Source: Nereocystis luetkeana (Eukaryota > Sar > Phaeophyceae > Laminariales > Laminariaceae). Taken from it: a stretch of 64,000 nt of DNA. Numbering within the stretch: position 1 is the stretch's first letter; each line of letters opens with the position of its first letter. Position numbers and translations under genes: made by a program. The stretch covers positions 2,170,001-2,234,000 of the forward strand of contig JARUPZ010000011.1 in the NCBI GenBank assembly GCA_031213475.1. Reading direction: 5' to 3'. The notes under the pieces are model-generated. The model saw only the letters and a program-made list of their open reading frames with translations. It did no database searches and was not told where the DNA came from. Shown here in pieces: positions 57,682 through 64,000 of the stretch.

Positions 57682-60572
57682 GCACCGCACGGAAAGCTGG
57701 CTAACTCTGAACTCAGGGCCATTTTTATCGAGGAGTGTTTTGTCCGAAATTGCGACCATGTTCCAGTTTTTTTGTTCTCATGACCCCCCCCCCCCGGATT
57801 TTCGTGCCGTAAATTCCTGAAAGAGGAACGGTACGTAGTAAGCGTTTCTGATTTTTTGCCCTCCGTTCAATTTCTTGAGTTATTAATGGGATATTTTTGT
57901 TCCCCCTCTTTTTCGTCCTTTCTTTTTCAAGATTCCATAATTAAAACGACCCTCAGTGTGTAGCCCTAGCCCTTTGGGACGGCAGAGGGGAACATGATTC
58001 GAGAATACTGTAAGTTATTATAGGCATGCCGCAGGCGCGTTCCGGCAGGCGGCAATACACTAAAGTGAGATTCAGGCAAATTCAGGCAAGCGAATTCAGG
58101 CAAGAATGTCTGAATGTGCCTTAAATGCGCCTACCTATCAAAGTGACTAGATTATAGCACAACATCGGCCTCACGAAGCAGCTCGAGTAGCCCGGGCTGC
58201 TGGGGTAGGGGATGTCACCGAAAGGTAACCGAAATGTAACCGAAACGCAAAGAAACGTAAATTCGGTACTCGCGCTGTTACATACGCGTGCTTGATAAGA
58301 GCGCGCTTGTCGCTTTACTATATCTGGTACCTGGTACCAGGTAGGTCGCTATACCTGGGGGTACCAAAACGGTTTCGTATCAGCCAACGGATGTGCCCGT
58401 AAGAACGGTCGGGGGACCTCATTGCCGACTGTAACCTTGCGTGTCGTTCCTAACCCGACATCGAAGGGGTACTATCAGCACGTCCGGGCGGCCTAACAAC
58501 ATCGAGGTTCCTCCATGGTCGAGAGGGTGTCCCTATGTCCCTATATTGATGTAGGAGCGTGTTGAACAACATCCGGGCAAGTATAAAGGGTGCCCCTATG
58601 AACTCAAGGATGTCCTCCGGGGAGGTGGGGGGGGGGGGGGAGGCGGCGTAGTTATTTGGTGCTTGCCTTGGTAACTTGACCATTGTGGGGGCGCGGGGGA
58701 ACTCGCAATAGGAGTCAAACAAAGGAGGGGAGGGGAGGGGAGGGGGGGTGCTTTTGTCATGTCATGCACGGCCGTAGTCTTATGGCCATAGACAGCGACA
58801 GCGATCGTAGCGGTACAGAGGGGGGAAACAGGTTCAGGAGTAGTCGCGGTGAATGTAAGCCCGATAAGTTAGAGAACGTGGGGTCCGTAGGCCAGGGGCA
58901 CAAAAGGGTCGCATGCCGAGACAAAACAATAGGCGCATGCCACGTATCTTATACGTGCGGTACAGTAGTAGGGGAGCACCGAGTCGTTTCTGAGGCTCCT
59001 AGCATTGGCGTCGACATTCAAATTCGCCAATTCGCCCATTCGATTGACGTTCTCGTTCGCTAGTCATCCCATCCTTAACCGGTACCGACAACACCGGCGA
59101 TAATCATTATTCCACTTTGAGGTACAGCAATCCGCAACATTTCCTCGTTCAAGGAGCTCTACACTATTATTAGTACTGTTGCTATTAATAGTACAGTGCA
59201 GTACTACCTCACCAAACAAATAACTTTGAGAAAAAATGAAAACGGAAAACAGATGAAAAACAATCCCATGGCCGAGGATTGTATGGGATGCCTTATTCGG
59301 TCGTTCCTCATTATTGCCCTTACGGAGCCCCGTCAGTCAGCCTTTTAGGACCGCAGTCCCGTTTTCGGGACAAATTGCTCAAGATTCGAGTGGTTTGCCC
59401 CCAAAACGGGACTGCAGTCATAAACGGTCAAGAGGGGGGCTATTATAAGCCCCGAAAAAAGTGTCTACCAGTCCAATAAAAAAAGCGTGCGTGTTTAAAT
59501 CACAGTAGTAGCTCCACACCTCTGCAGTTTCTCCCTAAAAAATTATGATAGTGGACGGCTGGGCTCCTACCGCGACGAACGTCTGCAGCCGACACATACA
59601 TATACGAGCGGTCCGCTCCGACTCTGGCCTTCTCGGGCGCCCTGTACGCGTTGAGCTATGTGGCCCACCCGAACACACCATATACTACATACACTACTGC
59701 TTGCTTCGTACCTGGTACATAGCACGCGTCATGAGCACACCACGAAACGGTACGTAAAGGGCCGACAGCGAAACCTAACTCTTGCCGCCTCAGCAGCAGT
59801 TCCAACAGAAATAAACACTCGCGTAAGGGGGCAGGACGACCGACCAATACTACTGTGCGAACGCGCGATCGGTGGTGGGCTGCGTATTCAGCCTTCTTGC
59901 AAAATGTATCGTGCTTCGGCCGATTAGACCAAGACCAACAAGTGTTCTTCTCGTTTTCCGAAGCGCGAAGAAAACCAGAAAAACAAAAAAAGCTCCAACT
60001 TAGGCCAGCATTCCTTTTGGTGTTACAAGACGAAGGGTATGTTCAGACTGATAATGGTACAGCATAGAGTAGCGGCGATTGCCGTATCACGAGCCACGAA
60101 ACACTCCCCAGGCTGACGCGTGCACCGTCCCGTGGTGCCACACCCAGCTAGATAGGTGGACTCACAGAAGCACATGCACGCAGGTAGGCAGCAAAAAGAC
60201 AGCGGTATCATGTTTCCAGCAGTTGCCCATGTCGCAGTTGTAGTTCCTACCTACTGGACTCTTTTGCCTCGTGCAAGGCGTGATAACAATAGGTAGCTTC
60301 GCGTCCCAACCGGGGAGAAATTATCACCAGGCATCGCACTTCAAGCCCTATCGAAACTAACGCTATAGTTAAACACCACGAGTATTATATATACCCTGGT
60401 ACCTGGTAATAATAGCATTGAGCATTGCTCTTCATACGAGGCATCCGAATGGTATCGGAGTTCAGGCAATGCGACACAAAAACGACGAGCGCGATATAGT
60501 CAAACGCCTAGGAAGAGCGCGGAGGAGTGCGAGTGCCCCCATGCTGATGCGCGTGTCGAATAGCTTCCTTAT
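57682..60572. other. Intergenic stretch without a recognised gene
   Basis: I see a poly-C tract (57785), a run of TTCAGGCAA repeats (58071-58110), several TACCTGGTA words (58329-58346, 59708, 60400) and the MITE at 59339. No ORF here shows family features or splice-consistent partners. Confidence 0.5.
59339..59431. mobile_element. TTAA-type near-palindromic MITE, copy 8
   Basis: The arms CCTTTTAGGACCGCAGTCCC and GGGACTGCAGTCATAAACGG face each other. Both edge TTAA motifs are lost. Confidence 0.7.
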
Positions 60573-60870
<298 letters not shown>

Positions 60871-60962
60871 TACCAGTACTTGGGGCACCCTCCCCTCCCT
60901 TTTTTTGAAAAACTAAAGCTCAAGATCACCACACTTCCACCTTTAACAGACAAATCGGAAAA

Positions 60963-61283
60963 ATGGGAACGAAGCCTAAAATGAGAACCAAGCCGTATCT
61001 CCAGAACCATGTGGTGTATCAGAGAACCGAAATGATCCTGCGAAACCCCTTGGCCAGCCCTGTGAGAGGAGCTCGTCAGAACGGTCATGCTCCATCTCGT
61101 GCCTTCGGGTGGGCGCAAAAAGCGATATACGCTGGCTCTATTGTGATTTCTCTAGATGCTGGCTACCGCGGCGATGCCGAGGACTTCCAGCCTGAGCGAC
61201 AGCTCATTCGAAGGCTGCTGTACAGCCCCACAGGACTGTCAACTTTTTTTCTTGGAGTTGTACACAATTGGTTTGCTTTCTAA
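60963..61283 (+). CDS. Unassigned 106-codon ORF
   Basis: ATG to TAA encodes MGTKPKMRTKPYLQNHVVYQ, then NPLASPVRGARQNGHAPSRA and GYRGDAEDFQPERQLIRRLL. Composition is ordinary rather than low-complexity. No family is recognised, and no promoter or splice partner is visible. The opposite strand is also open for part of it, so it may be chance or an exon of an unseen gene. Confidence 0.22.
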   Translation: MGTKPKMRTKPYLQNHVVYQRTEMILRNPLASPVRGARQNGHAPSRAFGWAQKAIYAGSIVISLDAGYRGDAEDFQPERQLIRRLLYSPTGLSTFFLGVVHNWFAF

Positions 61284-61485
61284 AAAAAACCGTCCGTTCC
61301 CATTTTTTGTTTCGTTCCCATTTTTCCGTTTTGTCTGTTCTTTAGAATACGTACGTGTCGTGTGTCAACTTAACCCGTGGCCCCCGTTGCGACAGCAGAA
61401 TAGCCGGCTGCTGCTGCTGCTGCTGCTACCACGAGCGCGTGAGCATGTCGACCCGACCTAACCCCCGAGAGGGGCAGGTGCAAAA

Positions 61486-61558
61486 CACGTTGGCGGGACT
61501 TGAACCTGCAACTTCCGGCACGTAAGACCGGCACTCTAATCAAGTGAGCTACGGAGGC
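61486..61558 (-). tRNA. Pseudo-tRNA, Val(TAC)-like, or tRNA-derived SINE head
   Basis: The minus strand has a D-arm (GCTCACTTGATTAGAGT), a five-pair anticodon arm with loop CTTACGT (anticodon TAC) and a T-arm around GGTTCAAGTCC with one mismatch. The acceptor stem (GCCTCCG against CAACGTG) does not pair, so it is unlikely to be functional. Confidence 0.4.
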
Positions 61559-62164
61559 GTCTTGGGACGAACCACATCCCCTATACCGTACTCCAGCATC
61601 TTTCTTGGTTTGTTTCTTCTTTTGTTTACCGCAACCCCCCCCGGACCAATTCAGTTTCGAGCCCCGATTGCGATGGGAAATGAAGCGAAAACGCGTTTTT
61701 TTCGTCTACAGCGGCGCTTCCAGCCGGGCCCCCACACCAGCCAGGGGGAGGGGGGGGATTGGCCGAGCTATGCTCGGCGTTTCTCGCTTCGCTCGGCCAG
61801 TATACTGCTGCCACCCAGTACACTGATTGATTTTGACAACAGTACAATCGCTGCTGACTGAGTTAGCTACTAGTGCCCAGTGTGAAGGTGTTGCTACTCC
61901 CTAGGGGTGCAGGGATGTCGGTCGGTGCTGGCAGTTGCTCATCCATCATATATATATTGTTAGGTCCATTCCATTGTTGCCGCTCCCGCTCCATCCAAGG
62001 GCCTACATAAGGGTACAGGATCAATGCTACAAAGAGGGGAACACGGCCGCAGACTATTGCGGTTCCCCTAATCTACCCTGCGCACCTTTTTTGAGAGGTA
62101 TGGCACCACTTACTTCAAGAATCCTAAGCACGCACACGTTCCCATACCTACACGTATCGTGCGG

Positions 62165-62215
62165 ACTCAGATCCGGGGTCACATAGCGAGGCACTTCTCC
62201 CCCCCCCCCTCCCCC
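62165..62215 (+). repeat. Partial copy of CAGATCC...TCACATAG dispersed repeat
   Basis: ACTCAGATCCGGGGTCACAT followed by AGCGAGGCACTTCTCCCC matches 28675-28710. Confidence 0.6.
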
Positions 62216-62379
62216 AGGTTCGTGCTTCGTTTTTACCTCGAGAAGACCTTTCAGCCATTTCTTCCTTTATCGACTCGCGTCCTATTGCGCCTATCATACC
62301 CACGCGACGCGCTCTCAGCAGTTGACTCCTTTTGTATGTTTTGCGAAGAAATAAATTATCACCACGGTAGGATTTCAAC

Positions 62380-62489
62380 TATTTACGGGGGGTCATATTA
62401 AATAGAACCTACTGTACACACAACAAATTATATGTTTCCCTATTTTTACTAACAATATTTGGTCCTATTTACTATGGTCCCCCGCAATA
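62380..62489. mobile_element. TA-flanked MITE, copy 11
   Basis: It starts TATTTACGGGGGGTCATATT and ends TTACTATGGTCCCCCGCAATA. Interior orientation matches copies 5 and 10. Confidence 0.82.
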
Positions 62490-62846
62490 ACAGAATCAAC
62501 TCTAATCTACCACTGTAGCAGCAATAAGGGTACCACTGGACCACCGGGGCGACCGTGTAGGACATAATATTAACAATTATTCATATTGTTCGTAGTCGTT
62601 GTGTATCCTGGTTTATGTAGCAAGTAACATAGAACATGGTTCAAGTAAGAGATAGTATGAGTATGGTATTCTGGTTTATGTACCAATATTATCTAGAATA
62701 TAGCGTGCTTCACGGAAGAATTAGTAATCTGGTAGTCGGGCTGTTTTATATTGGTTTCAGTATAGAACATGACTCATGTAGGAAATAGTACAGCAGACTG
62801 GTTAATGTACGTGCCATTTATGGTTACAGTAGTATAAAAACCGTGC

Positions 62847-62944
62847 TTACCCCTTTCGGCACTGCAGTCCCGTTTTGGGGACAAACTCCTCAGAATTTGA
62901 CGGGTTTTGCCCCGAAACGGGACTGCAGTCCTAACAGGGCTAAT
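62847..62944. mobile_element. TTAA-type near-palindromic MITE, copy 9
   Basis: It starts TTACCCCTTTCGGCACTGCA and ends GACTGCAGTCCTAACAGGGCTAA. The internal GTCCCGTTTTGGGGACAAAC is intact. Confidence 0.78.
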
Positions 62945-64000
62945 AGAGAAAAAATGACGTTTTTTTTGTATATACCTACAGTAGTACTCAAGTGCGGTAT
63001 ATAACACGGTTTAAGCAAGATCTATTCTGTAGTAACAGTTCTGGTTTGTATGGCATTTAGTATAAAAGTTGCTTCATGTAGGATATAGGGTTGGTAGTCT
63101 GATTTATGGTTCATACAGGAAATAGAACAGCATTGTTCTGGTTTGCATAGCACTTCGTACAGAACATTGCCTCTTCCAGATCATCTCGGTGACCACCCAG
63201 GTCGCGATTTGGCGCTGAATGCGTAAGTCTAAACTAGCCCTGAGGAACCGCCAGGCCGCAAGGGGAAGGGAGGAAGAAGCCGGAGGAATGCGGCCAATGG
63301 TCTGGGGATGGAACGTTGATGAGGAATAGGATATAATATACCGGTAGCTAAAATGAAATGATGTGGGGAATGGAAAAGGGGAAACGGCTGGCAGAGAAGC
63401 GTATGAGAGAAACTGCTGATTTACGGAAGGACACTCGGTGTATATGAGAACAGCATCTACGCTATATTGTTGGAAGACAAGCATAATAATAATAAATGAA
63501 ACAGTACACACATATCGGTATAGTATGCGTAGTGTTATGGTCTACATATGTGGGAATTAGTACAGCCTGTCCGGCCGGAGGGCCTAAAAAACAACCTCCC
63601 CCCTCCCCCCCCCCTATTTTTCGATTGCCAAAACAACGTTGTGTGGTGCAGTGTGGTGTTGAGAATGTGTTTGTCGCGGAGGTTCGACTCATATGGTGCT
63701 AACAACAGCGGAACAAAGGCTGTGGGCGGCTGTTACAGTTATCGATGAGCGCTCGTATAGATCGACCGTAGACCGTTCGTTGACGACTACCAGGTGGACC
63801 ACTAAACGACTTGAAAACGACTTGCAGTAGTAGAAGAAAAAAACAGGGAGTGACGGGTCGGTCACTTATCGTCACCAACCAACGAGGCGCGTTCACTCAC
63901 GGCGCACGGCAGACAGAACACGTGTTCCGCACTAAAACCTACCAGTAGCAGATACGGTATTGGCCACCATCCGTCACGGGCATTTTGTGACGGCACTGAG
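62945..64000. other. Terminal intergenic stretch
   Basis: It holds weak repeats of the GTAGTCTGATTTATGGTTCA / TAGAACATGG type (continuing from 62600) and a poly-C tract near 63600-63613. No gene is recognised. Confidence 0.5.

Noticed and set aside
61486..61558. Functional tRNA-Val(TAC)
   Set aside because: The D and anticodon arms pair, but the acceptor stem does not and the T-stem has a mismatch.

Overview
This window is intron-rich nuclear DNA of a flagellated eukaryote. It has long repeat-filled introns, canonical GT-AG splice sites with a few GC-AG, and short scattered TTAGGG-type motifs. The best guess is a stramenopile, most likely a brown alga. That assignment is inferred from gene structure and repeat load; no species marker is visible. 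Only about 7% of the window is coding. No long unspliced ORF here is a real gene. The proteins appear only after short exons are joined across introns with matching phases.

Layout. (1) 1-4294: intergenic, with a palindromic repeat, a MITE and other repeat fragments. (2) 4295-24569, minus strand: a 16-exon gene whose joined 510-residue product is a full-length orthologue of the axonemal microtubule inner protein CFAP45 (CCDC19). (3) 24570-25425: an 856-bp head-to-head intergenic region, probably a shared promoter. (4) 25426 to at least 54274, plus strand: a gene of about 15 exons. It encodes a basic Ser-rich N-terminus, a tandem calponin-homology actin-binding domain of the fimbrin/plastin ABD1 type, then IQ motifs and an Ala/Glu-rich coiled coil in place of the second fimbrin actin-binding domain. 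(5) 54275-64000: no secure gene. It holds possible extra 3' exons, one unassigned 106-codon ORF, a long ATT microsatellite, a tRNA-like segment and MITE copies.

The remaining sequence is dominated by small non-autonomous repeats. There are eleven copies of a ~110-bp TA-flanked MITE, nine copies of a ~97-bp near-palindromic element often flanked by TTAA, a 757-bp element with terminal inverted repeats, several minisatellites and foldbacks, and many poly-C/poly-G tracts.

The most unusual signal is the 9-bp word TACCTGGTA/TACCAGGTA. I counted about 37 copies by eye where about 0.5 is expected. Comparing repeat copies shows it arose repeatedly by insertion of CCTGG or CCAGG at a TA dinucleotide with the TA duplicated. 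This looks like the footprint of a TA-targeting transposon or an ultrashort insertion unit.

The two genes may act together, since CFAP45 lies inside ciliary doublet microtubules and a CH/IQ protein could link actin or microtubules to calmodulin. That link is inferred only from divergent adjacency.
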